The position numbers and the translations under genes were made by a program. 64,000 nt of DNA from contig NZ_VISS01000020.1 in assembly GCF_007827555.1 (NCBI RefSeq), positions 1-64,000 on the forward strand. The letters are read 5' to 3'. This document shows, in pieces, positions 28,505-38,532 of the stretch. Each line of letters starts with the position of its first letter. Position 1 is the stretch's first letter. The notes beneath the pieces are model-generated. The model was not told where the DNA came from, ran no database searches, and worked only from the letters and a program-made list of their open reading frames with translations. The stretch is from Aeribacillus composti (GTDB lineage: Bacteria; Bacillota; Bacilli; Bacillales; Aeribacillaceae).

Positions 28505-30514
28505 ATGGTGACTCATTCCATTCAAGATTTATCCATCATGACGATTCGAACATTATCCATTGACGCGATTGAAAAGGCGAATTCCGGACATCCTGGAATG
28601 CCAATGGGCGCCGCACCAATGGCTTATGCGCTGTGGACGAAATTTATGAACATTAACCCTGAAAACCCTAATTGGTTTAATCGAGATCGCTTTGTTTTAT
28701 CTGCCGGACATGGGTCGATGCTGCTTTACAGCTTGCTTCATTTATCGGGTTATGATCTTTCCATGGGTGATATTAAGTCGTTTCGTCAATGGGGAAGCAA
28801 AACACCTGGACATCCTGAATACGGACATACACCTGGCGTTGACGCAACAACTGGACCATTAGGCCAAGGAATAGCAATGGCCGTTGGAATGGCGATGGCA
28901 GAACGTCATTTAGCAGCTACATACAATAAAGAAGGATACAATATTGTTGATCATTACACATACGTCATATGCGGTGACGGTGACTTAATGGAAGGGATTT
29001 CCTCTGAAGCAGCTTCCTTAGCTGGTCACTTGAAGCTTGGACGATTAATTGTTCTTTATGATTCGAATGATATTTCCCTAGATGGGGATTTAAATAAATC
29101 ATTCTCAGAAAATGTAGAAGAGCGCTTTAAATCTATGGGCTGGCAAGTGCTGCGCGTTGAGGACGGCAACAACATTGAAGAGATTTCGAAAGCCATTGAA
29201 GAAGCCAAATTGGATGAACAACGACCGACATTAATTGAAGTAAAAACAACAATCGGATATGGTTCGCCGAATAAAGCAGGCACTTCTTCCGTTCATGGTT
29301 CGCCGTTAGGTCCAGAAGAGGCAAAATTGACAAAAGAAGCCTATGCATGGACATTTGAAGAAGATTTCTATGTTCCAGCAGAAGTTTATGAGCATTTTGA
29401 GAAAAATGTAAAAGAACGTGGAAAGCAGAAAGAAATTGAATGGAATAATTTGTTTGAAAAGTATGAGAAAGAATATCCTGAACTTGCAAAAGAGTTAAAG
29501 GCAGCAATCAATGGTGAATTGCCAGAAAATTGGGATCAATCTTTACCTTTTTATGAAGAAGGAAAAAGCGTTGCAACCCGTTCTTCTTCTGGAGAAGTAT
29601 TAAATGCAATAGCTGAAAAAGTTCCTTATTTCTTTGGGGGATCTGCAGACTTAGCTGGATCAAACAAAACGACAATAAAAGGTTCAGGAGACTTTTCTGC
29701 GGAAGATTACAGCGGACGAAACATTTGGTTTGGTGTCAGAGAGTTTGCCATGGGAGCAGCATTGAACGGTATGGCTCTGCATGGAGGTTTACGTGTTTTT
29801 GGCGGAACGTTCTTTGTTTTCTCTGACTATTTGCGGCCAGCGATTCGTTTAGCAGCATTAATGAATCTCCCTGTAACTTACGTGTTCACTCATGACAGCA
29901 TAGCGGTTGGAGAAGACGGACCAACACATGAGCCGATTGAACAATTAGCTTCTTTGAGAGCAATGCCGAATCTTTCTGTCATTCGTCCAGCTGATGGAAA
30001 TGAAACAAGAGCTGCGTGGAAGGCTGCGCTGGAATCTAAATCAACACCGACTGCATTAGTATTAACGCGCCAAAATTTAGAAACTATTAAAGGTACGAAA
30101 GAAAATGCTGAAGAAGGTGTTGCAAAAGGCGCTTATGTCATTTCACCGGCGAAATCGGATCAACCGGATGCTCTTCTACTTGCATCAGGTTCAGAAGTAG
30201 CATTAGCTATTAAAGCTCAACAAATTCTTGCATCTGATGGAATTGATGTGCAAGTCGTCAGCATGCCGTCATGGGACCGTTTTGAAAAGCAATCAAAAGA
30301 TTATAAAGAATCAGTTCTTCCTAGCAGCGTAACGAAGCGTCTTGCGATCGAAATGGCATCTTCGCTTGGCTGGGAGCGCTATGTCGGATCTGAAGGTGAA
30401 ATCTTAGCTATCGACAAGTTTGGAGCATCTGCACCTGGGGAAAAAATTATAAGCGAGTACGGTTTTACTGTTGAAAATGTTGTCGAAAAAGTAAAAGAAT
30501 TAGTTCGGAAATAA
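28505..30514 (+). CDS. tkt: transketolase
   Basis: A 669-residue thiamine-diphosphate enzyme of the pentose phosphate pathway. The substrate-binding histidines are seen in [10 protein letters not shown] and GHTPG, the cofactor-binding GDGDLMEG(ISSEAAS) motif with DSNDIS is intact, and the pyrimidine domain has [10 protein letters not shown] and [17 protein letters not shown]. The C-terminal domain is complete. AGAGG is six bases before ATG 28505, which I prefer over the ATG at 28499. It is separately transcribed. Confidence 0.95.
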   Translation: MVTHSIQDLSIMTIRTLSIDAIEKANSGHPGMPMGAAPMAYALWTKFMNINPENPNWFNRDRFVLSAGHGSMLLYSLLHLSGYDLSMGDIKSFRQWGSKTPGHPEYGHTPGVDATTGPLGQGIAMAVGMAMAERHLAATYNKEGYNIVDHYTYVICGDGDLMEGISSEAASLAGHLKLGRLIVLYDSNDISLDGDLNKSFSENVEERFKSMGWQVLRVEDGNNIEEISKAIEEAKLDEQRPTLIEVKTTIGYGSPNKAGTSSVHGSPLGPEEAKLTKEAYAWTFEEDFYVPAEVYEHFEKNVKERGKQKEIEWNNLFEKYEKEYPELAKELKAAINGELPENWDQSLPFYEEGKSVATRSSSGEVLNAIAEKVPYFFGGSADLAGSNKTTIKGSGDFSAEDYSGRNIWFGVREFAMGAALNGMALHGGLRVFGGTFFVFSDYLRPAIRLAALMNLPVTYVFTHDSIAVGEDGPTHEPIEQLASLRAMPNLSVIRPADGNETRAAWKAALESKSTPTALVLTRQNLETIKGTKENAEEGVAKGAYVISPAKSDQPDALLLASGSEVALAIKAQQILASDGIDVQVVSMPSWDRFEKQSKDYKESVLPSSVTKRLAIEMASSLGWERYVGSEGEILAIDKFGASAPGEKIISEYGFTVENVVEKVKELVRK

Positions 30515-30558
30515 TCGCCAAAATTAGTGCCTCTATCCGCCACCATAAGACAAACCTT

Positions 30559-30597
30559 TTACATTCCTTGCTTTATAATAGCAAAAAAGGAATGTAA
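30559..30597 (+). promoter_or_regulatory. 11-bp dyad around a TATAAT before sirA
   Basis: TTACATTCCTT (30559-30569) and AAGGAATGTAA (30587-30597) are perfect inverted repeats flanking TATAAT at 30574-30579. An inner GCT/AGC pair could extend the stem. It may be an operator over the sirA -10, or the terminator region of tkt. No good -35 is visible. Confidence 0.5.
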
Positions 30598-30612
30598 CAA
30601 TGAGGTGAGCGC

Positions 30613-31059
30613 ATGAGGCACTTTTATTTGTATTTGATAAAAAAGGAATTTGCTGAGCATTTTTATCATAGGGAATCGAAAATTTTTCAGTTATATCAAG
30701 AATTTTTTTGGACAAGGAAAACGCATCCTATTTTTGAACAATTGGAAAGGCAAGTCAATTATATTTCAAGAGCCATTCCCATTTCAGAAATAGATTTGCT
30801 GCTTCAGTCATTCTTGTCTCACCGAAACCATTATCAAAAGGTATCATCGATTCACGCCATCCAAATGGAAAATCAAAAAGGACAAGCTACTATGGTTTTA
30901 AAGGAACGGTATATTGAAATGATTTGTACCGGCAGCTTTGACGGTGAGTTATTGTTTTTTGATATATTGGGAAAATTTGATCCTTATTTTTTTGCCATGG
31001 ATTTTACAAATGAACGATACGGGTGGCTGAGTCCAATTAAAGAAAGAAAATTTGTCTAA
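30613..31059 (+). CDS. sirA: SirA, sporulation inhibitor of replication
   Basis: A 148-residue small cytosolic protein (YneE/SirA family), recognised by its start [20 protein letters not shown], its YGWLSP segment near the C-terminus, and its position between tkt and yneF. In B. subtilis SirA binds domain I of DnaA at the onset of sporulation and stops re-initiation of replication. The ATG follows GAGGTGAGCGC. A distinctive dyad covers its -10 region. Confidence 0.85.
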   Translation: MRHFYLYLIKKEFAEHFYHRESKIFQLYQEFFWTRKTHPIFEQLERQVNYISRAIPISEIDLLLQSFLSHRNHYQKVSSIHAIQMENQKGQATMVLKERYIEMICTGSFDGELLFFDILGKFDPYFFAMDFTNERYGWLSPIKERKFV

Positions 31060-31145
31060 AGTTGAGGAAATTTGCTAATGAAATATTGTATAATGTCATA
31101 TGGTTTAGTACACTGTATGATAGACAACATGAAGGAGGAAATAAG

Positions 31146-31364
31146 ATGGAACTTTGGCTGGCGATATTAATCGCTGTTCTGGCATTACTTGCCGGCGTAG
31201 CGCTAGGCTTTTTTATCGCTCGAAAGTATATGATGAATTATTTAAAGAAAAATCCACCTATTAACGAACAAATGTTGAAAATGATGATGATGCAAATGGG
31301 AATGAAACCGTCCCAGAAGAAAATCAATCAAATGATGAAAGCGATGCAAAATCAATTAAAATAA
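31146..31364 (+). CDS. yneF: YneF, UPF0154 membrane protein
   Basis: A 72-residue protein with one N-terminal transmembrane helix ([21 protein letters not shown]) and a cytosolic tail rich in methionine and lysine ([20 protein letters not shown]). This is the UPF0154 family. GAAGGAGGAAATAAG precedes the ATG at 31146; the longer frame is rejected. Its function is unknown. Synteny with sirA and ccdA is conserved. Confidence 0.9.
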   Translation: MELWLAILIAVLALLAGVALGFFIARKYMMNYLKKNPPINEQMLKMMMMQMGMKPSQKKINQMMKAMQNQLK

Positions 31365-31428
31365 TTTCGTCTCAGGCATTATTGAATGATGTTTCATTAA
31401 ATTAGTTCATGATGACCAATCATATTTT

Positions 31429-31539
31429 TTGACATCATGTAATTTTTATCTATACTATTTAATATATGCGTTGTTTTATAACGGAATTGTGAAGTAAGAA
31501 TTAGTCTTTCCTTTCTCAAGGTAAGATTAATTCTTTTTT
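31429..31539 (+). ncRNA. candidate short RNA between yneF and ccdA
   Basis: A strong promoter, TTGACA (31429-31434) and TATACT (31451-31456) 16 bp apart, is followed by a hairpin at 31496-31534 whose arms AAGAATTA and TAATTCTT with inner TCTT/AAGA pair, then TTTTTC. The predicted transcript would start near 31463 and end near 31539, about 77 nt, with no meaningful open frame. Alternatively this is the leader and attenuator of ccdA, whose start is 147 bp beyond the hairpin. Confidence 0.45.
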
Positions 31540-31685
31540 CGTTGTAAGAAGTTGTAAAAATAGTCATTCATGGCGGGAGAAGGTTCATTGTAATAATGTG
31601 CGGAAAATGTCAAACGTTCTTTTAAACATTTATTCAATGATCTGTTAGAATGGATGGAGGTAAATCTTTTGGAAGGAGCAGCAAA

Positions 31686-32396
31686 ATGTCGGAAATTAAT
31701 GTGTTTTTAGCATTTGGAGCAGGTTTTTTATCGTTTATTTCTCCGTGCAGCTTGCCTTTATATCCTGCTTTTTTATCGTATATAACTGGGGTATCGGTTA
31801 ATGAGTTGAAAACTGAAAACGCTATGCTGCAAAAAAGAAGCTTATTACATACTTTCTTTTTTTTAGTTGGTTTTTCTGCCATTTTTATCGCAATGGGATT
31901 CGGCACATCCTTGATTGGAAACTTTTTCTTGAACTATCAAGATCTGATAAGACAAATAGGAGCGATCCTCATTATCTTTTTTGGACTCGTTATTCTCGGT
32001 GTTTTTCAACCTGATGTTTTAATGAAGGAAAGAAGGATTGAATTCAAAAATCGTCCAGCCGGATTTCTTGGATCTGTTCTGATTGGTATGGCGTTTGCAG
32101 CTGGATGGACTCCCTGTACGGGCCCAATTCTTATGGTAGTAATCGGTTTAGCGGCAACCAATCCTAGTTCTGGAGTTCTGTATATGACAGCATATGTGCT
32201 AGGCTTTGCAGTACCGTTCTTTATTTTATCATTCTTCATCGGGCGGATGAATTGGATCAAAAAACATAATGTGAAAATCATGAAAATTGGAGGCATATTC
32301 ATGATTTTCATGGGAATTCTGCTGTTTTTTGATTGGATGACTAAAATTATTAATTGGATGAACAAAATTCTTATATTTTTACCAACCGGGTTTTAA
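31686..32396 (+). CDS. ccdA: CcdA, thiol-disulfide transmembrane protein
   Basis: A 236-residue protein with six membrane segments that passes reducing power from the cytosol to outer thioredoxin-like proteins, for cytochrome c maturation and spore cortex formation. The two redox cysteines are C21 ([12 protein letters not shown]) and C144 (GWTPCTGP). GGAAGGAGCAGCAAA precedes the ATG at 31686. The ResA/StoA-type protein YneN at 38.5 kb is a possible partner. Confidence 0.92.
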   Translation: MSEINVFLAFGAGFLSFISPCSLPLYPAFLSYITGVSVNELKTENAMLQKRSLLHTFFFLVGFSAIFIAMGFGTSLIGNFFLNYQDLIRQIGAILIIFFGLVILGVFQPDVLMKERRIEFKNRPAGFLGSVLIGMAFAAGWTPCTGPILMVVIGLAATNPSSGVLYMTAYVLGFAVPFFILSFFIGRMNWIKKHNVKIMKIGGIFMIFMGILLFFDWMTKIINWMNKILIFLPTGF

Positions 32397-32523
32397 TTTT
32401 TAGTCATTTAAGAGAAAAACGAGATTTTTGACAATATTTTAAACCTCTCGGTACTTTTTTGTGACAGAAAGTAGTATAATATCAAAGGATTTAGTTTGCG
32501 AGGATAATTGAGGTGGAATTAAT

Positions 32524-32880
32524 TTGAAAGCATTGATCGTTGACGATGCGAAATTTTTAAGGGAAACATTAAAGGACATTTTGAAAAAGCATAGTATTGA
32601 GGTTGTTGCAGAAGGGGAAAACGGCATCGAAGCGGTACAATTATACAAACAATTACAACCAGATGTATTAATCACAGATATCACAATGCCGAAAATGAAC
32701 GGCATTGAGGCTATTACAAAAATTAAACAGGAATTTCCTGATGCGAAAATCATTATATGTTCGGCAATGGGACAGCAAAAAATGGTTATCGAAGCGATAG
32801 AAGCAGGAGCACTCGATTTTATTACAAAGCCTTTTGATGAAGATCGTGTGATGGAAGCCATCAAAAGAGTTATGAATTAG
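32524..32880 (+). CDS. yneI: YneI, single-domain response regulator
   Basis: A 118-residue CheY-like receiver without output domain. D7 and D8 (IVDDAK), phospho-acceptor D52 (LITDITMPKMNG) and K102 (ITKPFD) are all present, so it can be phosphorylated. Translation starts at TTG 32524 behind GAGGTGG. A TATAAT at 32475-32480 may drive it. It lies between ccdA and ccdC as in B. subtilis. No cognate kinase is adjacent. Confidence 0.88.
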   Translation: MKALIVDDAKFLRETLKDILKKHSIEVVAEGENGIEAVQLYKQLQPDVLITDITMPKMNGIEAITKIKQEFPDAKIIICSAMGQQKMVIEAIEAGALDFITKPFDEDRVMEAIKRVMN

Positions 32881-32949
32881 CCTTTTCATTTTGCTTTTTT
32901 TCTATAATATTATTAAAGAAAGAAGCTGAAAATAAAAGGATGGTTCTGC

Positions 32950-33414
32950 ATGGTCATTTGGTCTTCTATTACGGCTGTATTAATGGGCATTGTCGTAATT
33001 ATGATCAGAACAAAGGCTGCTAAAAAGCCGGCGACAGCGAAAAAAATTATTTTGCCTCCGATCTTTATGAGCACTGGAGCCCTTATGTATTTATTTCCGC
33101 AATTCCGCATAACGCCGATGGAAATTTTAGAGGCGTTGACAGTCGGGCTGATTTTTTCGATTTTTTTAATAAAAACCTCTACTTTTGAAGTTCGGGGAGA
33201 AGAAATCTATTTAAAAAGGTCAAAAGCTTTTGTTTACATTTTGATTGGTCTGTTAGTTGTACGAATTCTGCTAAAATCTTATTTAAGCGCGTCTATCGAT
33301 GTTGGCGAATTAAGCGGTATGTTCTGGCTGCTGGCTTTTGGAATGATTGTGCCTTGGAGAATTGCGATGTTCATTTCGTATAAAAAACTGAAAAATCAAC
33401 TGAACGGAACGTAA
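32950..33414 (+). CDS. ccdC: CcdC (YneJ) membrane protein
   Basis: A 154-residue protein with about four to five transmembrane helices, including TGALMYLFPQFRITPMEILE between two of them. Family and position match CcdC/YneJ, which accompanies ccdA but is dispensable for cytochrome c maturation in B. subtilis. The ATG follows AAGGATGGTTCTGC. A TATAAT at 32903-32908 may be its promoter. It is followed by a strong bidirectional terminator. Confidence 0.85.
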   Translation: MVIWSSITAVLMGIVVIMIRTKAAKKPATAKKIILPPIFMSTGALMYLFPQFRITPMEILEALTVGLIFSIFLIKTSTFEVRGEEIYLKRSKAFVYILIGLLVVRILLKSYLSASIDVGELSGMFWLLAFGMIVPWRIAMFISYKKLKNQLNGT

Positions 33415-33468
33415 AAAATACATATAGCTGCCGGCTGTTCAAAGCAGGTTACTGTTTATTCCATATAA

Positions 33469-33510
33469 ATAAGCCTTTCGGGACAAATCCCCGAAAGGCT
33501 TATGTTTTTG
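33469..33510. terminator. bidirectional terminator between ccdC and yneK
   Basis: ATAAGCCTTTCGGG (33469-33482) pairs perfectly with CCCGAAAGGCTTAT (33490-33503), followed by GTTTTTG on the + strand and an AT-rich stretch on the other. Confidence 0.85.
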
Positions 33511-33511
33511 T

Positions 33512-33937
33512 TTAAAAGAGTGCTTCATATTTGGAATAGTCGATATTTTTTTCTTTTAGTCTTTTAATTAAAAATTTATGGTCCCGTTTTGGAGTTGCGA
33601 TAATATAGCCTCGAATGACTAAATCTTGCGTAATAGATGGAGCTTTTTCTTCTAATGCCAGTTGACCGATTTTTGCTGCGATTTTTTGTCTGGCAACATC
33701 GCGGAAAAGCTCTGGAACCGGTGCAACCAATTCTTCTAACAACGCCTTTTGTTCCTCTGACCATAAATGCCGAGTCTGTTGAATATAATACTCTTCCCAA
33801 TCAAGTTCAGATTTTCCGTCTTCTTTCGGCAGCCGTTTCAAAAATTTGCGAAACATGAAGAAGCCGCCAATCGATAACATAGTTATAAGAAACACAACCC
33901 ATATGAGAATAAACCATAAAAACCAGCCTTCAAGCAT
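33512..33937 (-). CDS. yneK: YneK, DUF2621 family protein
   Basis: A 141-residue protein with one N-terminal membrane helix (about 4-28) and a cytosolic domain containing SELDWEEYYIQQTRHLW and a basic C-terminus (KRDHKFLIKRLKEKNIDYSK split by a turn). It matches the DUF2621 family, found mainly in spore-formers, and sits in the conserved position after ccdC. Its function is unknown. The ATG follows GGGGGTGATTTC. Confidence 0.85.
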   Translation of the reverse strand: MLEGWFLWFILIWVVFLITMLSIGGFFMFRKFLKRLPKEDGKSELDWEEYYIQQTRHLWSEEQKALLEELVAPVPELFRDVARQKIAAKIGQLALEEKAPSITQDLVIRGYIIATPKRDHKFLIKRLKEKNIDYSKYEALF

Positions 33938-34003
33938 GAAATCACCCCCATCGCCTTAACATTTCCATTAATTCGTGCACTTCGGCGAAGTTGATGAAAA
34001 CCG

Positions 34004-34321
34004 TTAAGGATTAATCGACTCATATGCATCTATCAATTCTTTTACAGCACGTCTCACAGCTTCTAATTTCTTTTTATGACGGCCGACAGAAAAGCAGTCA
34101 TTAATTTCCGCGAAAACTTGGTATTCAACTGCATCACGGTAAATACTGATTTTAATATCGCCTGATTTGGAAGGATAAATTAACATTTCATATAAACGCC
34201 CGTTCATGACAGCCTCCAGACTTAAAAATTTTATATTATCAATATCTGTCATTTGCTGAAAAAAAGCTTCCATTTTCACCTTACTATATTTTATGATAGA
34301 TTCCACTTTCATTTCAATCAT
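34004..34321 (-). CDS. hypothetical protein, 105 residues
   Basis: A mixed alpha/beta protein (VESIIKYSKVKMEAFFQQMT, then a beta-rich centre and a final helix LEAVRRAVKELIDAYESI). I do not recognise the family. The likely ribosome binding site is weak, and a start three codons downstream is possible. In B. subtilis this gap between yneK and citB holds cotM and spore genes, so this is a lineage-specific insertion or a much-diverged neighbour. Confidence 0.55.
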   Translation of the reverse strand: MIEMKVESIIKYSKVKMEAFFQQMTDIDNIKFLSLEAVMNGRLYEMLIYPSKSGDIKISIYRDAVEYQVFAEINDCFSVGRHKKKLEAVRRAVKELIDAYESINP

Positions 34322-34467
34322 TTGTCATCAACTTTTTATTATTAACAAAAACATTGTTCTAAATGAAAAATAGATATAACTTAAAAATTCGTCGTTAAAG
34401 AAAAACCATAAACGAAGGATTTCCGCAAGACATAATATGTAGAAAAGACGTGTATAAATTCAAAACT

Positions 34468-34568
34468 GCGGCTGTCCAGAAAGTCAAATTCTCATTGAAA
34501 ACATAAACATCATTTCAACATTTCTATAAGATGAAAGGGGACGTCTATAAGCTGAAGAAAGACTTATG
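34468..34568. repeat. MITE-like element, truncated copy B
   Basis: It shares GGCTGTCCAGAAAGTCAAA, a central ACATCAT block, GGGG-CGTCTATAAGC and GACTTAT in order with the 129-bp element at 5473-5601, but lacks the right inverted repeat. An IS3-family transposase fragment begins where it stops. Confidence 0.55.
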
Positions 34569-34574
34569 ATATGC

Positions 34575-34784
34575 TTAAAAGCCATAGTATGACAAGAGTT
34601 GGACGTTGCATTGATAACGGCCCAATGGAATCTTTTTGGCGAACCTTATAATGTGAAAGAGGGATATGAAACGTTTGAAGCGTTACAACAGACCATTAAG
34701 GAATATTCAGTTTTATAATAACGAACGTTATCAAAAAAATTAAACGGCTTAAGCCCATTAGAATGTAGAGCTCAAGCCGCTTAA
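34575..34784 (+). mobile_element. C-terminal relic of an IS3/IS150-family transposase
   Basis: Translated from 34589, the frame reads MTRVGRCIDNGPMESFWRTL, then an in-frame stop where a lysine is expected, then CERGYETFEALQQTIKEY. After a frame shift near 34712 it continues QFYNNERYQKKLNGLSPLEC and stops at 34784. This is the conserved DDE-domain C-terminus of IS3-family OrfB, including the final glutamate region. The rest of the element is gone. Confidence 0.8.
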
Positions 34785-34800
34785 AGCATTTTTATTATTT
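34742..34800 (+). terminator. hairpin with T-rich tail at the end of the IS relic
   Basis: AAACGGCTTAAGC (34742-34754) pairs with GCTCAAGCCGCTT (34770-34782) with two mismatches, and CATTTTTATTATTT follows. It stops + strand read-through toward the spore gene cluster. Confidence 0.45.
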
Positions 34801-34844
34801 CCGCTGTCTACTTGGGGACATTTCAATTAAACATCCCCATTTTT

Positions 34845-34985
34845 TTATAAATCATGCTCCGAGTTATGTTTTTGGCGGCTATGATTTCGATTTTTTATTT
34901 TTTTCGATCCAGATAACGGCTCTGGCTGTCCCTTCCGATTTTGAACGTTTTGTTTTTGATCATTTTGTACTTGATCTTTTGCCAT
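34845..34985 (-). CDS. sspP: SspP, minor small acid-soluble spore protein
   Basis: A 46-residue protein. The core [16 protein letters not shown], followed by [12 protein letters not shown], is almost the same as I remember for B. subtilis SspP ([17 protein letters not shown]). The ribosome binding site TAAGGAGCGATGTAT is strong, and a sigma-G-like promoter lies at 35042-35072. A hairpin (GGGGA/TCCCC, 34814-34838) lies just beyond the stop codon. It is expressed in the forespore and packed in the spore core. Confidence 0.92.
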   Translation of the reverse strand: MAKDQVQNDQKQNVQNRKGQPEPLSGSKKIKNRNHSRQKHNSEHDL

Positions 34986-35041
34986 ATACATCGCTCCTTA
35001 ATATTTAATAGTAAAGAATAGCATTGTTATCTTTCGTCGTT

Positions 35042-35072
35042 TAGTTTGAATGATTTTGAAATCATTCATTCA
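35042..35072 (-). promoter_or_regulatory. sigma-G-like promoter of sspP with internal dyad
   Basis: On the minus strand TGAATG (35067-35072) and CAAACTA (35042-35048) are 18 bp apart, close to the forespore sigma-G consensus. The spacer overlaps a perfect hyphenated palindrome, TGAATGATTT/AAATCATTCA (35047-35068). Confidence 0.55.
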
Positions 35073-35139
35073 TTTTAGAATAAATTGATTTCTTGAAAAA
35101 AACACTATAGAAGATAAAAAAACGAAAGGAGTGCTATAT

Positions 35140-35403
35140 TTGCCGTACCATAAAAATAAAAAACAAGCATTTGATGCAGTGCAACAAGGAATGGTGGAAG
35201 TTCATAAAGTACATGTCAATCTAACGAAAAACAGTTCTGATTATGGACATCAGCTAAAGCATCTTCGCCAGGAAATTAATGAGGCGTATGAACAAATTCA
35301 AAATGCATTGGAAGTTGCATCGGAAACGCAGAGAAAGCATTTAGAACAGTACAAGCGCGATTTAGATCGAATTGTGCAGGAAGTGAATTTGGATGAGACT
35401 TGA
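35140..35403 (+). CDS. small helical protein of unknown function
   Basis: An 87-residue, mostly helical and probably coiled-coil protein (HLRQEINEAYEQIQNALEVA, then SETQRKHLEQYKRDLDRIVQ). I do not recognise a named family. GAAAGGAGTGC is placed for the TTG at 35140 rather than the GTG at 35131. It is divergent from sspP and precedes citB, the place where sspO lies in B. subtilis. The sequence is not an SspO. Confidence 0.6.
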   Translation: MPYHKNKKQAFDAVQQGMVEVHKVHVNLTKNSSDYGHQLKHLRQEINEAYEQIQNALEVASETQRKHLEQYKRDLDRIVQEVNLDET

Positions 35404-35647
35404 AAGCGGCGGAGCTTCCGTAGTTTTTCACTATTTTTTCTCTTATACGAACGTTTTCATTAGCAAGAAAAATTATACTGAAAATATTTAAATTTTTTAG
35501 TGAAATAAGCATTTCTTATAATAATTGATAACATCATTGATATTTACTTATCATAAAAAGTATATTAAGATTTAAATGTGTGATGTTTAAAGTGGGGAGA
35601 TATTCGGCATTTTTGTCGAAATTACGTTTAAAGGGGGATAAAATGAC

Positions 35648-38374
35648 ATGTCACAGCAACAGTTAGAGAAAAATGACGTTTTCCGTGCAAGAAAAAGCTT
35701 TTCAATTAACGGAAAAACGTACAACTACTATTCATTAAAAGCGCTAGAAGATGCAGGAATTGGTCAAGTTTCCCGTTTGCCTTATTCAATCAAAGTTCTT
35801 TTGGAATCAGTCCTGCGCCAAGTGGATGGACGAGTTATTACAAAAGAACATGTTGAAAACCTTGCGAAATGGGGAACAGATGAAATTAAAAATTTGGATG
35901 TTCCATTTAAACCATCTCGTGTCATTTTGCAAGACTTCACCGGCGTTCCTGCTGTCGTTGATTTAGCTTCATTAAGAAAAGCGATGGCTGACATGGGCGG
36001 AGATCCACAAAAAATCAATCCGGAAAAGCCTGTTGATCTTGTTATCGACCATTCTGTTCAAGTGGATCGTGCCGGAACAGATGATGCGCTGCAATATAAC
36101 ATGAATCTTGAATTCGAACGAAATGCTGAAAGATATAAATTTTTAAATTGGGCTCAAAAAGCATTTGACAACTACCGTGCTGTTCCGCCAGCAACAGGTA
36201 TTGTCCACCAAGTAAACTTGGAATATTTAGCAAGCGTTGTCCATGCGGTTGAAGGTGAAAATGGAGAATACGAAACATATCCTGATACGTTAGTTGGAAC
36301 AGACTCCCATACAACCATGATTAACGGACTCGGTGTTTTAGGTTGGGGTGTCGGCGGAATCGAAGCTGAAGCTGGAATGCTTGGACAGCCTTCCTATTTC
36401 CCTGTACCTGAAGTCATCGGAGTAAGACTTGTTGGCGAGCTGCCTAACGGAACAACAGCAACAGATTTAGCCCTTAAAGTAACTCAAGTACTGCGTCAAA
36501 AAGGCGTGGTAGGAAAATTTGTGGAGTTTTTCGGCCCTGGTGTTGCAAAGCTTCCGCTTGCTGACCGTGCTACTATTGCGAATATGGCGCCTGAATACGG
36601 AGCAACATGCGGATTTTTCCCTGTTGATAATGAATCGCTTGAATATTTGCGTTTAACTGGTCGCGATGAAGAGCATGTAAAAGTAGTGGAAACATATTGT
36701 AAAGAAAACGGTTTATTCTTCACGCCTGAAGCAGAGGATCCTATTTTTACGGATGTAGTTGAAATCGATCTTTCTCAAATTGAAGCAAATCTTTCCGGTC
36801 CGAAGCGTCCTCAAGATTTAATTCCTCTTTCAAAAATGAAAGAAGAATTTCATAGAGCTCTTACAGCTCCGCAAGGAAACCAAGGATTTGGCTTGCAGCC
36901 GGAAGAACTTAATAAGGAAGTAACGGTTGAATTTGCGAATGGTGAAAAAACAACAATGAAAACGGGTGCAGTCGTTATTGCGGCGATTACAAGCTGTACG
37001 AATACGTCAAACCCATATGTTTTAGTAGGCGCTGGTCTCGTTGCAAAAAAAGCTGTTGAAAAAGGATTGACTGTTCCGAAATATGTAAAAACATCATTGG
37101 CACCTGGTTCAAAAGTTGTAACCGGTTATCTTCAAAATTCTGGCTTAATGCCTTATCTTGAAAAATTAGGGTTTAACCTCGTCGGTTACGGATGTACAAC
37201 TTGTATCGGGAACTCTGGACCGCTTGCAGATGAAATTGAAAAAGCGATCGCTGAAAATGATTTGCTCGTCACATCTGTTCTTTCCGGAAACCGGAACTTT
37301 GAAGGCCGTATTCATCCGCTCGTGAAAGGTAACTATTTAGCTTCACCGCCTCTAGTTGTTGCTTATGCATTAGCAGGGACTGTTGACATTGATTTACTGA
37401 ATGATCCAATCGGAAAGGATCAAAACGGAAGCGATGTTTACTTTAAAGATATTTGGCCTTCAATGGAAGAAATTAATGAAGTTGTGAAACAAACTGTTAC
37501 ACCAGAATTATTCCGTAAAGAATATGAACGTGTATTTGATGATAACGAACGCTGGAATGCCATTGAAACAACAGATGAGCCATTATATCAATGGGACGAA
37601 GAGTCTACTTATATCCAAAATCCGCCATTCTTTGAAGGATTGTCTCCTGAGCCTGGTAAAGTAGAACCGTTGAAAGGGCTTCGCGTTGTTGGAAAATTCG
37701 GTGATTCTGTCACAACAGACCACATTTCTCCAGCAGGTGCGATTGGCAAAGATACTCCTGCAGGCCAATACTTGCTGTCTAAAGGTGTATCGCCAAGAGA
37801 TTTCAACTCTTACGGTTCAAGACGCGGAAACCACGAAGTAATGATGAGAGGTACGTTTGCAAACATCCGCATTCGCAACCAAATTGCACCGGGAACTGAA
37901 GGCGGATATACAACGTACTGGCCGACAGGCGAAGTAATGTCTATTTATGACGCTTGCATGAAATATAAACAGGACGGAACAGGACTTGTTGTACTGGCAG
38001 GAAAAGATTACGGAATGGGAAGCTCTCGCGACTGGGCTGCTAAAGGAACGAACTTATTGGGAATCAAAACGGTTATCGCTGAAAGCTTCGAACGTATTCA
38101 CCGTTCTAATCTTGTTCTTATGGGTGTTCTTCCGCTTCAGTTTAAAGAAGGCGAAAATGCGGAAACACTTGGTTTAACCGGTAAAGAAGTATTGGATGTT
38201 CACATTGATGAATCGGTAAAACCGCGCGATTACATCAAAGTAACGGCAACTGATGAGAACGGAAACAAAAAAGAGTTTGAAGTATTAGTTCGCTTTGACA
38301 GTGAAGTTGAAATTGATTACTACCGACATGGCGGAATTTTACAAATGGTATTAAGAGAAAGATTAAAAGGATAA
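35648..38374 (+). CDS. citB: aconitate hydratase (aconitase)
   Basis: A 908-residue aconitase A/IRP1-type enzyme of the TCA cycle, which interconverts citrate and isocitrate and in bacilli also binds RNA. The [4Fe-4S] ligands are C450 (TSCTNTSNP), C516 and C519 ([13 protein letters not shown]). ICDHTM equivalents ([21 protein letters not shown]) and the swivelling C-terminal domain ([15 protein letters not shown]) are complete. The ATG at 35648 is 12 bp after AAAGGGGG, a wide but acceptable spacing. A 240-bp upstream region should hold CcpC/CodY sites, which I could not place. Confidence 0.95.
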   Translation: MSQQQLEKNDVFRARKSFSINGKTYNYYSLKALEDAGIGQVSRLPYSIKVLLESVLRQVDGRVITKEHVENLAKWGTDEIKNLDVPFKPSRVILQDFTGVPAVVDLASLRKAMADMGGDPQKINPEKPVDLVIDHSVQVDRAGTDDALQYNMNLEFERNAERYKFLNWAQKAFDNYRAVPPATGIVHQVNLEYLASVVHAVEGENGEYETYPDTLVGTDSHTTMINGLGVLGWGVGGIEAEAGMLGQPSYFPVPEVIGVRLVGELPNGTTATDLALKVTQVLRQKGVVGKFVEFFGPGVAKLPLADRATIANMAPEYGATCGFFPVDNESLEYLRLTGRDEEHVKVVETYCKENGLFFTPEAEDPIFTDVVEIDLSQIEANLSGPKRPQDLIPLSKMKEEFHRALTAPQGNQGFGLQPEELNKEVTVEFANGEKTTMKTGAVVIAAITSCTNTSNPYVLVGAGLVAKKAVEKGLTVPKYVKTSLAPGSKVVTGYLQNSGLMPYLEKLGFNLVGYGCTTCIGNSGPLADEIEKAIAENDLLVTSVLSGNRNFEGRIHPLVKGNYLASPPLVVAYALAGTVDIDLLNDPIGKDQNGSDVYFKDIWPSMEEINEVVKQTVTPELFRKEYERVFDDNERWNAIETTDEPLYQWDEESTYIQNPPFFEGLSPEPGKVEPLKGLRVVGKFGDSVTTDHISPAGAIGKDTPAGQYLLSKGVSPRDFNSYGSRRGNHEVMMRGTFANIRIRNQIAPGTEGGYTTYWPTGEVMSIYDACMKYKQDGTGLVVLAGKDYGMGSSRDWAAKGTNLLGIKTVIAESFERIHRSNLVLMGVLPLQFKEGENAETLGLTGKEVLDVHIDESVKPRDYIKVTATDENGNKKEFEVLVRFDSEVEIDYYRHGGILQMVLRERLKG

Positions 38375-38388
38375 TAATTGAAAAAAAG

Positions 38389-38419
38389 CGGGAACTGTTC
38401 ATAGTTCCCGTTATTTTTT
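38389..38419 (+). terminator. citB terminator
   Basis: CGGGAACT (38389-38396) pairs perfectly with AGTTCCCG (38403-38410) around six bases, followed by TTATTTTTTG. Confidence 0.85.
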
Positions 38420-38532
38420 GGCTAAAATTAGACAATTGATATGAAATACTGTTTTTTTCACAAAAATAATATATGATGAAATTGGGCATCTTTTCGTAAT
38501 GCTATCGTATTGAATCAGAGGTGTTATCGTTT

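Noticed and set aside
35404..35647. CcpC site before citB
   Set aside because: I looked for ATAA/TTAT dyads of the known kind but found no match convincing enough in spacing and position.
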